A stretch of DNA of 64,000 bases from Verrucomicrobiia bacterium (GTDB taxonomy: Bacteria > Verrucomicrobiota > Verrucomicrobiia > Limisphaerales > JAEYXS01). Shown piece after piece: positions 52,904 through 62,057 of this stretch. The position numbers and the translations under genes are program-made. Location: assembly GCA_036405135.1 (NCBI GenBank), contig DASWYF010000009.1, positions 1 to 64,000 of the forward strand. The letters are read 5' to 3'. The notes under the pieces were generated by a model. The model saw only the letters and a program-made list of their open reading frames with translations, was not told the DNA's origin and searched no databases. Every line of letters begins with the position of its first letter. Within the stretch, counting starts at the first letter, position 1.

Positions 52904-54403
52904 GTGGCTTTCCTAACACTCAACGGCATTTGCAAACGCTTCCCCGGCGTCCTCGCCCTGGATGATGTTAGCGTGTCTGTGGCAAAGGGCAGTTGCCACG
53001 CCTTGATGGGCGAGAACGGCGCAGGCAAAAGCACCCTCGGAAAAATCCTCTCCGGCATCTATCCCGCCGACGCTGGCGAGATCACGCTGAACGGCCAGAC
53101 CATCCATCCCACCGATCCTCTCACCGCCCGCAAGCTCGGCATCGCGATGGTCCATCAGGAACTCGCCTTCTGCCCCAACCTCAGCGTTGCCGAAAACCTC
53201 TGCCTCGGCGAGCTGCCCCAGCAATTCGGCATCGTGAACAAGCCGAAGATGCGCGAACTCGCCCGCGCCATGCTGCATGAGATTGAGGCGGATAACATCG
53301 ATGTGGACCTGCCCATCAGCAGCCTTTCCACGGGCCAAGAGCAACTCGTGCAGATCGCCGCCGCCGTCGGCACGCACGCGCAAGTCATCGTGATGGATGA
53401 ACCCACCAGCTCCCTCTCCGCGCACGAGAGCGAGCATCTCTTTCACTTGCTCGCGAAACTAAAAGCACGCGGTATTACCATCCTTTACGTCTCGCACCGC
53501 ATGGAAGAAATCTTCCGGCTGTGCGATACCATCACCGTCCTGCGCGATGGCAAACACGTCAGCACCGAGAAGACGAGCGAGACGAATCCCGACCGCGTCA
53601 TCCAGCAAATGGTCGGTCGCCAAGTCATCTGGCACACGCCCAAGCATCTGGAGAAAACGCCCGGCGAAGAACTCCTCCGCGTAGAAAACCTTTCCTCACC
53701 CGGCAAGTTCCGCGACATCAGCTTCACCCTTCGCGCCGGTGAAGTCCTCGGTTTCGCCGGACTCGTTGGTGCGGGCCGCAGTGAAGTCGCCCAAGCCATC
53801 TTCGGCCTTGATCCCCAAGCCACCGGCCGCGTGTGGATCGCTGGCAAAGAACTCCCGCTCGGCCACGTCAACGCCGCGCTCAATGCCGGACTCGGCCTAT
53901 TGCCTGAAGACCGCAAACGCCAAGGCCTCGTCCTCTCCATGAACTGCCGCGAGAACACCTCTCTCGCCGCTCTCTCCCGCTTCACGCAATTCGGCTTTCT
54001 GAAACTCGGCGAAGAACAAACTCTCGCCCGCGAATATTCCGAACGCCTGCGTGTAAAAACTCCTTCACTCGAAACCGGCATCAACGGCCTCAGCGGCGGC
54101 AACCAGCAAAAGATCGCCCTCGCCAAATGGCTCGCCCGTCAGTGCAAAGTCCTCATCGTGGATGAACCCACCCGTGGCATCGACGTCGGTGCGAAATCTG
54201 AGATCTACGATCTCCTCGATGACCTCGCCTGCCAAGGCATCGCCCTTCTCGTCATCTCCTCCGAACTTCCCGAAGTCATGGGCCTCAGCCGCCGCATCCT
54301 CGTCCTCCGCGATGGCTCCATAGCCGGAGAAATCCAGCGCCCCGATTTCACCCAAGACTCCCTCATGCGCCTCATGGCCGGCCTAACCGCCGAAGCCGCT
54401 TAA
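52904..54403 (+). CDS. Sugar ABC transporter ATP-binding protein (RbsA/MglA-like)
   Basis: 499 aa with two nucleotide-binding domains, from GTG 52904. Domain 1: Walker A GENGAGKSTLGK, signature LSTGQEQLVQIA, Walker B VIVMDEPTSSLS. Domain 2: degenerate Walker A GLVGAGRSEVAQ (as usual in this family), signature LSGGNQQKIALAKWL, VLIVDEPTRGIDVGAKSEIY. It pairs with the permease at 50265 for uptake of a monosaccharide or similar compound; the binding protein must be elsewhere. Confidence 0.93.
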   Translation: MAFLTLNGICKRFPGVLALDDVSVSVAKGSCHALMGENGAGKSTLGKILSGIYPADAGEITLNGQTIHPTDPLTARKLGIAMVHQELAFCPNLSVAENLCLGELPQQFGIVNKPKMRELARAMLHEIEADNIDVDLPISSLSTGQEQLVQIAAAVGTHAQVIVMDEPTSSLSAHESEHLFHLLAKLKARGITILYVSHRMEEIFRLCDTITVLRDGKHVSTEKTSETNPDRVIQQMVGRQVIWHTPKHLEKTPGEELLRVENLSSPGKFRDISFTLRAGEVLGFAGLVGAGRSEVAQAIFGLDPQATGRVWIAGKELPLGHVNAALNAGLGLLPEDRKRQGLVLSMNCRENTSLAALSRFTQFGFLKLGEEQTLAREYSERLRVKTPSLETGINGLSGGNQQKIALAKWLARQCKVLIVDEPTRGIDVGAKSEIYDLLDDLACQGIALLVISSELPEVMGLSRRILVLRDGSIAGEIQRPDFTQDSLMRLMAGLTAEAA

Positions 54404-54543
54404 GTGGAGCGTCGGCCCCATGCTCCTCCAATGCTTTCCGGGCAGGAACTTACCGGCGGGAGCCCACCAATACCTTCTCCCCCTTGGCTCCTCTGGGGCA
54501 GTATCAAGGATGTCGTAACCCTGTGCCCCCGAATGCGGTCAGT

Positions 54544-54578
54544 CCCTTCGTCATTCGTGCTTGGACATTGGTCATTCA
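54544..54578. repeat. Dispersed repeat family B copy 3 (partial)
   Basis: CCCTTCGTCATTCGTGCTTG then GACATTGGTCATTCAT; a shortened version of the blocks at 16991 and 50184, ~20 bp before the mnmA start. Confidence 0.6.
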
Positions 54579-54598
54579 TACCGCTAAGGTATGCTGCT

Positions 54599-55717
54599 AT
54601 GTCGTTGGTGAAGAAGACGCGGATTTTGGTCGGGATGAGCGGTGGAGTGGATTCCTCCGCCACGGCGGCTTTGCTGATTGAGCAGGGCTTCGACGTGGTG
54701 GGGGTGACGCTGAAGCTCTGGCCGCAGGATTGCGTCTCGCGGGCGGAGGATAAGTGCTGCGGGCCGCAGGCGGTGATGGATGCGCGGTCCGTGTGTCATA
54801 AGCTGGGGGTGCCCTACTATCTCATCGATGAATCGGCGGATTTTCAGAAGAAGGTGATCCAGTATTTTGCGGATGAGTATAAGTCCGGGCGCACGCCGAA
54901 TCCGTGTGTGATGTGCAATCAGCATCTGAAGTTCGGCACGTTGCTGGAGCGGGCGCGGCAGTTGGGCGCGGAGTTCATCGCTACGGGGCATTTTGCGCGA
55001 CTGGAGAAAGATCCGGTGACGGGTCGCACGTTGTTGAAGCGCGGGAAGGATTTGAAGAAGGATCAGAGTTACTTCCTCTTTTCGCTGCGGCAGGAGCAGC
55101 TTTCTCGCGCGATGTTCCCGCTGGGTGAACGCACGAAGAGTGATACGCGGGAGGTGGCGCGGTCGTGCAATCTCAAGACGGCGGACAAGGAGGAGAGCAT
55201 GGAGATCTGCTTCGTGCCGGATAATAATTACGGGCGATTCCTGCAAGAGGCGAAGCTGGTGAGCAAGTCGCGCGGGGAGATCGTGGATGTGTATGGCACG
55301 AAGCTGGGTGAGCACGATGGCATCGCGTTTTATACAATCGGGCAGCGGAAGGGCTTGGGGATTTCTTCGGCGAAACCTCTCTATGTGATCGAGCTGGATG
55401 CGGAGACGAATCGCGTGATCGTGGGGGATGATACGTTACTGGAGCGGGATGAGTTCACGGTGCAGTATTGCAACTGGATCCCCTTCGAGCAGCCGCCGGA
55501 GTCGTTCGAGGCGATGGCGAAGATCCGTTACAATCATCCGGGCGCGATGGCGACGGTGTATCCGCAGGCGAACGGGACGGCGCGGGTGAAATTACACACG
55601 CCGCAACGCGCGGTGACGCCGGGGCAGGCGTGCGTGTTTTATCAGGAGGATTTGGTCGTGGGTGGCGGGTGGATTATGGTGCATAAGAGGGCGGTATCAG
55701 TGGGCGGGGGTAATTAA
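54599..55717 (+). CDS. mnmA: tRNA-specific 2-thiouridylase MnmA
   Basis: 372 aa from ATG 54599. It makes 2-thiouridine at position 34 of Lys, Glu and Gln tRNAs. PP-loop GMSGGVDSSATAALL, LKLWPQDC, the first catalytic Cys in TPNPCVMCNQHLKF, ATGHFARL, KGKDLKKDQSYFL, and the second catalytic Cys in EESMEICFVPDNNYG are present, with C-terminal beta-barrel motifs YTIGQRKGLGI and PGQACVFY. A longer frame back to 54404 would translate the dispersed repeat. Codon use is strongly G/C-ending. Confidence 0.95.
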   Translation: MSLVKKTRILVGMSGGVDSSATAALLIEQGFDVVGVTLKLWPQDCVSRAEDKCCGPQAVMDARSVCHKLGVPYYLIDESADFQKKVIQYFADEYKSGRTPNPCVMCNQHLKFGTLLERARQLGAEFIATGHFARLEKDPVTGRTLLKRGKDLKKDQSYFLFSLRQEQLSRAMFPLGERTKSDTREVARSCNLKTADKEESMEICFVPDNNYGRFLQEAKLVSKSRGEIVDVYGTKLGEHDGIAFYTIGQRKGLGISSAKPLYVIELDAETNRVIVGDDTLLERDEFTVQYCNWIPFEQPPESFEAMAKIRYNHPGAMATVYPQANGTARVKLHTPQRAVTPGQACVFYQEDLVVGGGWIMVHKRAVSVGGGN

Positions 55718-56201
55718 GATTCATCCTACATCTGCAATATTCCAAAGTCCCCGTCACGATGAGAGGGGGGATCGCGGTCGCGCTTTCCCGAAGCAACTTC
55801 ATGCAATCCAAATTAGCGCACAAATTTGACGAAACTCAACTGGGTAAGTAACAACCTTTACCTAATCAGAATGTAAAATCAGCTCGAAATTGAGACTCTC
55901 AAAAATTCATACCACCTACCCTGCCTAACGTTAGCTAACGCGGAAACGCCCCTCAGAAAATGCTTGCGCGCAATTCAACCACATTCAAAACAAACTTGAG
56001 CAATCGCTTTGACGCACAAACAAAAAGCATAACCTTGCACTTCAAATCCAACCTCCACTACAGACTGGATTAAACTCACTCCGACTGTTTCCCTAATAAA
56101 TGAGCTCTAATTCAAGTCACAAAACAATTGCAACTTAATACTTCTTGACATAATTAAAGCGTAATTAGATAAGAATCCAAGCTAACCCTCAGATAGAAAT
56201 C
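55718..56201. other. 480-bp AT-rich interval
   Basis: No gene seen. It holds a perfect 12-bp palindrome CGTTAGCTAACG at 55929-55940 and the promoter of the next gene at its right end. Composition shifts here from GC-rich mnmA to the AT-rich island that continues to about 58480. Confidence 0.55.
56145..56173 (+). promoter_or_regulatory. Sigma70-type promoter of the Tat-secreted protein gene
   Basis: TTGACA at 56145-56150, a 17-bp AT-rich spacer and GATAAG at 56168-56173, 28 bp before the ATG. The best promoter match in the window. Confidence 0.6.
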
Positions 56202-57728
56202 ATGAAAAACGGAAACCAAAACTTAAATCGACGTGATTTCCTAACATCAATTGGGGCCGGAAGCCTAGCTGGAATCCCTCTCGCAATTTCAACCAATGCA
56301 CAGGAACAAACTAAACCACTAAGTACTTTTGAAGCAAAAGCAAAAGATTTGGATAACCAGTTCAGCAAGCATCAAAGTTTACTTAAAGATTTCAACCGTC
56401 AACGTCATTCGAGAATAGCAACATTCGAGCACGGTGTTGGATTGACCAGATTTTCCGAAGAATATGAAGCTGGCTGGAGAATGTATTATGGCGCACTCCG
56501 GACAGCGATCTCAGGAGGGACTAATTGGAAAAATTTACAGCTTACAACTGTTCCAGAACGGGTAGAATGGGACAATAGCGAATTTGGCCCATATTATTTC
56601 CACAAGCATGCAGCTGATCATTTGCAGGAAGAAGGAGCCACATACAAAAAAACATCTAAGTCCTTCACAGACCGTTATCAAGCCTTCATAAGAGACATCA
56701 CCAGACCACCAATAGATGAAGCTGCATATGCCGAGCAAATCAAAATGGGTTTACGTTGGTCCGATGAAATGAGGATACTGTCCGAGCTTGAAGAAAGTCT
56801 TTCAACAGAATGGATGGCATTCGATGCCAGACAGCGTCAATCGTTTCCGAACGACCCAACAAAGTGGCGAAGCATGGCCCAATGGTATGAAAAAAACGGA
56901 GATCCTCAGATTGACGCTCAAATTACCTCTGTCAATTTGAGAAAAGCAAGCTGGCTGCATTGGGTTCAAAAAGCATTTGGCGGTGGAGAAGCTATATACA
57001 GTATCGGAGAAAAGTTTGATGCCAAAAATATGATTGAGGTCTCAGTGCCAGGAGTTCAATCAGGGCAACCAATTGGAAAAAAAAGGGTTTTCCCATACCA
57101 AATCTCATCGGATTTTCCCGACTGGCTGAAACAAGCAAGACAAGAGAATGCTCCTAATGTAGAGTTCACTATCCGCCAAAACAGCCAAGAATACGATTAT
57201 CGAAAACAGGACATTTGTGGTGGAGTTGGCGTATCCTTTGGTTTTTTCGGTTTTTTTGCAGGCGCGCAAAGACAATCAGTTGCGATCAACACAAAGAGCA
57301 GCAGCTTTTCATTAAACTTCAAAGCCACTTTGAAAGTGTTCGATATTTCACCAGGAGCCTGGTATGATTCTACAGCGTTTGAAATCTTCAGCAAGGGTCC
57401 GTTCAATGCCGGATCCCCAATGGATAATTTGCTCAAGAGAGATGGCTTAGTTGGACCAGGAAAATTTATAAGCCATCGTCCTTCACGTGCAATCATAGCA
57501 TATAAACCAAAAGTTACCGTTCGCGTGTCGAAAACGGAGTACCAGTATTTCCATGAGGTCACGCGAGGTGGGGGTGGTTTTTTCATTGGCCCATTCGCAA
57601 TTGGAGGGGGCAGTTATTACGATGAAAAAAAACACGTCCAATGGAATGAGAGGGACGCATCAATAACTATTCACGATGGTCCTGATGCAGCAATGTTGTT
57701 AGCCATGGATAGTGAACCACTCTATTGA
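56202..57728 (+). CDS. Tat-exported protein of unknown function
   Basis: 508 aa. The N-terminus NLNRRDFLTSIGAGSLAGIP is a twin-arginine signal (RRDFL) with cleavage probably after STNAQ. The first ~270 residues look helical and charged. The C-terminal part is beta-rich and Gly/Phe-rich, including GGVGVSFGFFGFFAGAQ and GGGGFFIGPFAIGGGSYYD, with an ending HDGPDAAMLLAMDSEPLY. I recognise no family. It is AT-rich, has its own promoter and is followed after 10 bp by two TRL-like genes. Export by the Tat machinery encoded at 43124-45313 is plausible. Confidence 0.8.
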   Translation: MKNGNQNLNRRDFLTSIGAGSLAGIPLAISTNAQEQTKPLSTFEAKAKDLDNQFSKHQSLLKDFNRQRHSRIATFEHGVGLTRFSEEYEAGWRMYYGALRTAISGGTNWKNLQLTTVPERVEWDNSEFGPYYFHKHAADHLQEEGATYKKTSKSFTDRYQAFIRDITRPPIDEAAYAEQIKMGLRWSDEMRILSELEESLSTEWMAFDARQRQSFPNDPTKWRSMAQWYEKNGDPQIDAQITSVNLRKASWLHWVQKAFGGGEAIYSIGEKFDAKNMIEVSVPGVQSGQPIGKKRVFPYQISSDFPDWLKQARQENAPNVEFTIRQNSQEYDYRKQDICGGVGVSFGFFGFFAGAQRQSVAINTKSSSFSLNFKATLKVFDISPGAWYDSTAFEIFSKGPFNAGSPMDNLLKRDGLVGPGKFISHRPSRAIIAYKPKVTVRVSKTEYQYFHEVTRGGGGFFIGPFAIGGGSYYDEKKHVQWNERDASITIHDGPDAAMLLAMDSEPLY

Positions 57729-57738
57729 ATAAACCAGA

Positions 57739-58161
57739 ATGACACCTCCCCCTCGAACCATTGCTCTTGCATTGGCAATTTTATCTCTATCAGCGGGCTG
57801 CTCGACTAATAACGGCCCCATAGGAGGTGTCTTGTTGTCGAATATCTCAGGACCGGTAGCAGTCACTTCCGATGCGAGCAAATGGGGCTATAACAGTGAA
57901 GGTTCATCATCATCATGGAACATATTCGGTTTGATAAGCATAGGTGACGCAAGCATCGACAAAGCGAAAAGGGACGGTGCATCTTCAAGTTTTTACAAAA
58001 TCAAAGTTACACACGTTGACTACACATGGAAGAGTTTCTTAGGAGTTGGGAAATATACAGTGAAAGTTTATTTTTATGACCCAGAAAAAGAAGCTCAAAC
58101 AATCAGCAGCCGCAATTTGGAAAACGGCCTTACTCACTCTGATAGTAATGTCACAGATTAG
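57739..58161 (+). CDS. TRL-like lipoprotein, copy 1
   Basis: 140 aa. Lipoprotein signal (TIALALAILSLSAGC, Cys ~21), then a TRL-family pattern: GGVLLSNISGPVAVTSD, KWGYNSEGS, FGLISIGDASIDKAKRDG, VTHVDYTWKSFLGVGKYTVKVY. The GDASI box and the HVD segment are diagnostic. The family is short, exported and of unknown function. The last ~27 residues go beyond the usual end and overlap the next gene in another frame, so the original stop may have been lost. Confidence 0.75.
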   Translation: MTPPPRTIALALAILSLSAGCSTNNGPIGGVLLSNISGPVAVTSDASKWGYNSEGSSSSWNIFGLISIGDASIDKAKRDGASSSFYKIKVTHVDYTWKSFLGVGKYTVKVYFYDPEKEAQTISSRNLENGLTHSDSNVTD

Positions 58162-58441
58162 TTGTGCATCCTGCCGACCACCATCCGGTACCATTTTCAA
58201 TCAGAGCTCCGAGCCATTTGCAGCAACGCCTTCGGGATATAGCGGTAACCCTCACCTTTCCAGCAAACAATGGAATTTTTTCTCCCTGTTTGCCTGGGGC
58301 GATGCCAGCATTAAAAACGCAAGAGAACTAGGCCCAAACGGCACTCCGAGAATCGGCACCATCAGCCACGTAGATTCCGTTCAAAAGAGGATATTAGGCG
58401 TGCACATTCAAGAGACCGTTGTTTACGGAAATGCTCCATGA
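58076..58441 (+). CDS. TRL-like lipoprotein, copy 2
   Basis: 121 aa. Basic N-terminus and hydrophobic segment (KTALLTLIVMSQISC) with a likely lipidated Cys at ~30, then GTIFNQSSEPFAATPSG, FFSLFAWGDASIKNAREL, ISHVDSVQKRILGVHIQETVVYG. It shares the GDASI and SHVD boxes with copy 1. The gene overlaps copy 1 by 86 bp out of frame. An internal ATG at 58148 would remove the signal and is less likely. Confidence 0.7.
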   Translation: MTQKKKLKQSAAAIWKTALLTLIVMSQISCASCRPPSGTIFNQSSEPFAATPSGYSGNPHLSSKQWNFFSLFAWGDASIKNARELGPNGTPRIGTISHVDSVQKRILGVHIQETVVYGNAP

Positions 58442-58499
58442 ATGGCGAGCTAAAAGCCCCCACTTCAAGGCACATTTGAATGAAATTCCGCACCCTCTA

Positions 58500-60086
58500 C
58501 TACTCTTTCGCTTTGGCTTTTCCTTTGCCCTTGGCTTTGGGTTGGGCGTCGGGGTCGGCTTGGGCGCCGGCTTGCGGGGGGTCTTCGGGGGTGACTTTCA
58601 GTTCTTTGCGGAGGCGGGCTAGTTCGGTTTGGAGGTCGGCTTGGATTTTGGCGTATTCGGGTTTGCCGTAAACGTCGGTGAGTTCTTTGGGGTCTTTTTT
58701 GAGGTCGATCATGCGCCATTCGTTGACGTCTTTTTCGTAGAAGTGGAAGAGTTTGTATTGGCCCTGGATGACGCCGTAGTGCTTACGGACGCTGTGGGCG
58801 CCGGGGTATTCGTAGTAGTGATAATACCAGCTTGTGCGCCAGTCTTTGGGCGTCTGGCCTTTCAGGACGGGGACGAGGCTCTTGCCTTGCATGTCGGCAG
58901 GCACGGGCAATCCGGCGGCGTCGAGGAAGGTTTCAGGGAGGTCGAGGATGGAGACCATGTCGTTATTCACGGTACCGGGTTTAGTCACGCCGGGCCAGCG
59001 GATGATGAAGGGGGTTTTCACGGATTCTTCGTAGATCCAGCGTTTATCGAACCAGCCGTGTTCGCCGAGGTAGAAACCCTGATCGGAGGCGTAGATGACG
59101 ATGGTGTTTTTCGCGAGGCCGGTTTCATCGAGGTAATTCAGGACGCGGCCGATCTGGTCATCCATGGCATCGACGCAGCGGAGGTAGTCCTTCATGTAGC
59201 GCTGGTATTTCCAGCGGATGAGGTCTTCACCTTGGAGATTGAGCTTTTTGAATTCTTCGTTCTGGGGTTCGTAGAAGGCGTTCCAGACTTTGAGTTGCTC
59301 AGGATTGAGGTTCTTGGGCGGGGTGAGTTTGAGGTCATCGGGCGTCATCGTTTTCTCGATGGTCATGTCTTGTTCGCGCTCGGGTTTGCCGCGGCCGGAG
59401 TAGTTATCGAACAGCGTGTCGGGCTCGGGGAATTTTGTGTCTTTATAGTGATCGAAGTAGGCGGGGGCGGGCTGCCAGTTGCGGTGCGGGGATTTGTGCT
59501 GGTACATCATGACGAAGGGTTTCGTCTTGTCGCGCTTGTTCTTGAGCCAATCGAGGGTGTAGTCGGTGATGATCTCGGTGGTGTAGCCGGTGTGGGGTTT
59601 GCGGACGCCGTTCTCGATCATGGGCGGGTTATAATATGGCCCCTGCCCGACGAGGATGTTCCAATAATCGAAGCCGGTGGGGTCCGTTTCCAAATGCCAT
59701 TTGCCGATGACGGCGGTCTGGTATCCGGCGGCTTGCATGTATTTCGGGAAGGTGGGTTGGGAACCGTCGAATTTATTGCCGTTCCGCACGAAGCCGTTCA
59801 GGTGGCTGTATTTGCCGCTCAGGATCGTCGCACGACTGGGGCCACAGATGGAGTTGCCGACGTAGCAGCGGTTGAAGAGCATGCCTTCTTTGGCAAGGCG
59901 GTCGATGTTCGGGGTTTTGTTATATTTAGAACCGTAGGCACTGATGGCGCCGTAGGCGTGGTCGTCAGAGAAGATGAGGAGGATGTTCGGGCGGGTGGTT
60001 TCGGCGGCGTGGGTGCTAACGAAGGAAGCCAAAACAAAAAGAGCCAGCGCCATCCAGGTGCGTAAGAGAAGATTCGGTTTTAGCAT
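58500..60086 (-). CDS. Cys-type sulfatase
   Basis: 528 aa. Signal peptide ([17 protein letters not shown]), metal-binding [18 protein letters not shown] and the formylglycine-forming motif [11 protein letters not shown] with Cys81 to be matured by an anaerobic or FGE-type enzyme. Further motifs are AVIGKWHLE, the metal ligands in [18 protein letters not shown] and PFIIRWPG. It probably removes sulfate from a polysaccharide in the periplasm; such enzymes are abundant in Verrucomicrobiota and Planctomycetota. The C-terminus ends in a Lys/Ala/Gly tail ([12 protein letters not shown]). Confidence 0.93.
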   Translation of the reverse strand: MLKPNLLLRTWMALALFVLASFVSTHAAETTRPNILLIFSDDHAYGAISAYGSKYNKTPNIDRLAKEGMLFNRCYVGNSICGPSRATILSGKYSHLNGFVRNGNKFDGSQPTFPKYMQAAGYQTAVIGKWHLETDPTGFDYWNILVGQGPYYNPPMIENGVRKPHTGYTTEIITDYTLDWLKNKRDKTKPFVMMYQHKSPHRNWQPAPAYFDHYKDTKFPEPDTLFDNYSGRGKPEREQDMTIEKTMTPDDLKLTPPKNLNPEQLKVWNAFYEPQNEEFKKLNLQGEDLIRWKYQRYMKDYLRCVDAMDDQIGRVLNYLDETGLAKNTIVIYASDQGFYLGEHGWFDKRWIYEESVKTPFIIRWPGVTKPGTVNNDMVSILDLPETFLDAAGLPVPADMQGKSLVPVLKGQTPKDWRTSWYYHYYEYPGAHSVRKHYGVIQGQYKLFHFYEKDVNEWRMIDLKKDPKELTDVYGKPEYAKIQADLQTELARLRKELKVTPEDPPQAGAQADPDAQPKAKGKGKAKAKE

Positions 60087-60271
60087 AAATCGTTTTGTCC
60101 CATAGGTTTGACGGAACGGGTGCGTTCGGGGTTACGTACTGATTTCAGCAGAAACTGGCCTAGGTGCAACAGCTATCATTTGATGTTCACCCGTAACCAG
60201 CAGCTTGACTTTCCGGGCTCCTTTTCCAATCGTCCCCGCGTCCGACCCATTTGGTCGCACCTGACGATACG

Positions 60272-60832
60272 ATGCCCCTGAGCGACACCATATCCGCCCT
60301 GCTGAACACGCCGGAACCGGCCGACCTCGGCCCTCATCCGCGCGCAGGCACGCTGTCTGTCCGCGACGTGAATGCGCGGTTGGATGAAGCATTTCGCTTT
60401 GGCGGCATTTCCGCAGGCAGTCAGCAACTCATCCGTAGCGCCGTCCTGCTCTGGCACGACCATCTGGACGCCTCGCACACCATTTCCCAAGACCTGCACT
60501 CCAGCGATGGCAGTTTCCTCCACGGCATCATGCACCGCCGCGAGCCGGATTATTTCAACGCCAAGTATTGGTTCGCCCGCGTCCGCAATCACGCCAGCTA
60601 CCCTGAGATCGCCCAACGCGTCAGCGCCTTCCTCGATGGCCAAGGTGCCACCGCCTTGAAGAGCGAACTCATCCCCGCTGGCAAATGGGACGCCGATGCC
60701 TTCGTGGACGCATGCGAAGCCGCCTCCGCCCGTCGCGGCACCGAAGCACAACGCACCCTGCTCCGCGAGATCCAACGCATCGAAACCACCGTGCTAATCG
60801 AGCGTTTCACCGGCACTGCTAGCCAGCGATGA
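60272..60832 (+). CDS. Hypothetical protein
   Basis: A 186-aa soluble protein without signal peptide, not recognised. It has a conserved-looking block AVLLWHDHLDASHTISQDL and SFLHGIMHRREPDYFNAKYW with several His/Trp/Asp residues, which could be a metal or ligand site, then a helical C-terminus. Start ATG 60272 preferred over a TTG at 60251. Divergent from the sulfatase gene. Confidence 0.7.
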   Translation: MPLSDTISALLNTPEPADLGPHPRAGTLSVRDVNARLDEAFRFGGISAGSQQLIRSAVLLWHDHLDASHTISQDLHSSDGSFLHGIMHRREPDYFNAKYWFARVRNHASYPEIAQRVSAFLDGQGATALKSELIPAGKWDADAFVDACEAASARRGTEAQRTLLREIQRIETTVLIERFTGTASQR

Positions 60833-60862
60833 ACTTTTCAATCGAACAGGTGACAAACACTG

Positions 60863-60932
60863 GCGGCTCCCTTTCCTCCTTCTCCCCTCGGAGGGGAGAA
60901 GGATTGAGAATGAGGGGTGCCCCCTGTTCGGA
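60863..60932. repeat. Dispersed palindromic repeat, family A copy 3
   Basis: CCTTCTCCCCTCGGAGGGGA with GAAGGATTGAGAATGAGGGG then TGCCCCC. It lies in opposite orientation to copy 4, 22 bp further. Confidence 0.7.
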
Positions 60933-60954
60933 TTGGCTGCTCAAACACATTCCC

Positions 60955-61004
60955 CGGCACCCCTCACCCCAGCCCTCTCCCCTCCGAGGGGGCGAGGGAG
61001 ATGG
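60955..61004. repeat. Dispersed palindromic repeat, family A copy 4
   Basis: GGCACCCCTCACCCCAGCCC followed by TCTCCCCTCCGAGGGGGCGA and GGGAG. Same unit as copies 1-3. Confidence 0.7.
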
Positions 61005-61029
61005 TCGATTCTGTGCGTAATCAATTTCT

Positions 61030-61983
61030 GTGAACGAATTTCTTGTAGTCCTTAACGCCGTGCTGCCGGTCTTTACCGTCGCGGGAGCTGGCTTTGGTTT
61101 GCGCCGTCTCGAATGGCTGACGGAAGAGGCGGATAAGAGCATGCTCAAGCTGCTCATCAATCTCCTCGTCCCTTGCCTCATCTTTGATTCCGTCCTCGGC
61201 AACAAGATGCTCACAGATATCGGCACCGTCTTCCTCGCGCCCATGGTCGGCTTCGGCACCGTGGCCGTGGGCGTGTTTATCTGCTGGCTCCTGCGCGGCA
61301 CCGCCGGCCTCACGGATAAAAGCCGCGAAGGCACCTTCGCCTTCGTCACCGGTGTTTACAATTACGGCTACGTCCCCCTGCCGCTCGTCTATCTGCTCTT
61401 CAAAGACTCACCGGACATGGTCGGCCTCCTGCTCGTCCACAACGTCGGTGTGGAAATCGCCATGTGGACGCTCGGTCTCATGCTCCTCAGCGGCGTCTCC
61501 ATCAAGACCGGCTGGCGCAAGCTCATCAACGCGCCTATCACCATGATCTTGGTATCGCTCGTGTTGAATCTTTTAGGCGCGGAGAATTGGATGCCCAAGT
61601 TCATCATACAGACCGCCCACATGCTCGGCCAATGCGCCATCCCCATCGGCATCTTGCTCGTGGGCGCAACGATTGCAGATCAACTCCCGGAATTCCACGC
61701 TGAGAAAGGCTGGCGCGTGATGGCTGCCTCCAGCTTCTTGCGACTCGCAATTCTGCCCGTGCTCTTCCTCCTGCTCGCGAAGTATCTCCCCTGCTCGCTC
61801 GAACTGAAACGCATCATCGTCATCCAAGGCGCGATGCCCGCCGCCGTCTTCCCCATCATCATGGCGCGCCACTACGGCGGCCATGCGCCAACGGCCTTGC
61901 GCATCGTCATCGGCACCACCGTGCTGGGTCTGCTGACCATTCCGCTGTGGATCAAGCTGGGCTTAAGATTTATCGAGCAATAG
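61030..61983 (+). CDS. AEC family transporter (auxin efflux carrier type)
   Basis: 317 aa from GTG 61030, about ten membrane helices in two halves. Motifs are VLNAVLPVFTVAGAGFGLRR near the start, LINLLVPCLIFDSVLG, GVYNYGYVPLPLVYLLF and GAMPAAVFPIIMARHYGG near the end. The family exports or imports organic acids and similar solutes; substrate unknown. It converges with the CobA-HemD gene across a hairpin. Confidence 0.9.
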   Translation: MNEFLVVLNAVLPVFTVAGAGFGLRRLEWLTEEADKSMLKLLINLLVPCLIFDSVLGNKMLTDIGTVFLAPMVGFGTVAVGVFICWLLRGTAGLTDKSREGTFAFVTGVYNYGYVPLPLVYLLFKDSPDMVGLLLVHNVGVEIAMWTLGLMLLSGVSIKTGWRKLINAPITMILVSLVLNLLGAENWMPKFIIQTAHMLGQCAIPIGILLVGATIADQLPEFHAEKGWRVMAASSFLRLAILPVLFLLLAKYLPCSLELKRIIVIQGAMPAAVFPIIMARHYGGHAPTALRIVIGTTVLGLLTIPLWIKLGLRFIEQ

Positions 61984-62023
61984 CCATCGTAGCCGCGGAG
62001 ATAAGTAGGCGGACCCCTTATCC

Positions 62024-62053
62024 CGTAGCCGCGGACGTCAGTCCGCGGTTACG
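62024..62053. repeat. Hairpin repeat CGTAGCCGCGGAC/GTCCGCGGTTACG
   Basis: A 13-bp stem with one wobble pair and a 4-nt loop, between convergent genes. A degenerate half copy (CGTAGCCGCGGAGATAAG) lies just left at 61989. It may work as a bidirectional terminator or be a dispersed repeat. Confidence 0.6.
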
Positions 62054-62057
62054 ATTA

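Noticed and set aside
54404-54598. N-terminal extension of MnmA
   Set aside because: It would translate dispersed repeat DNA; the ATG at 54599 gives the standard N-terminus right before the PP-loop.
58629-60065. 478-codon plus-strand frame opposite the sulfatase
   Set aside because: Val/Phe/Gly-rich shadow of the sulfatase gene, which has signal peptide and catalytic motifs on the other strand.
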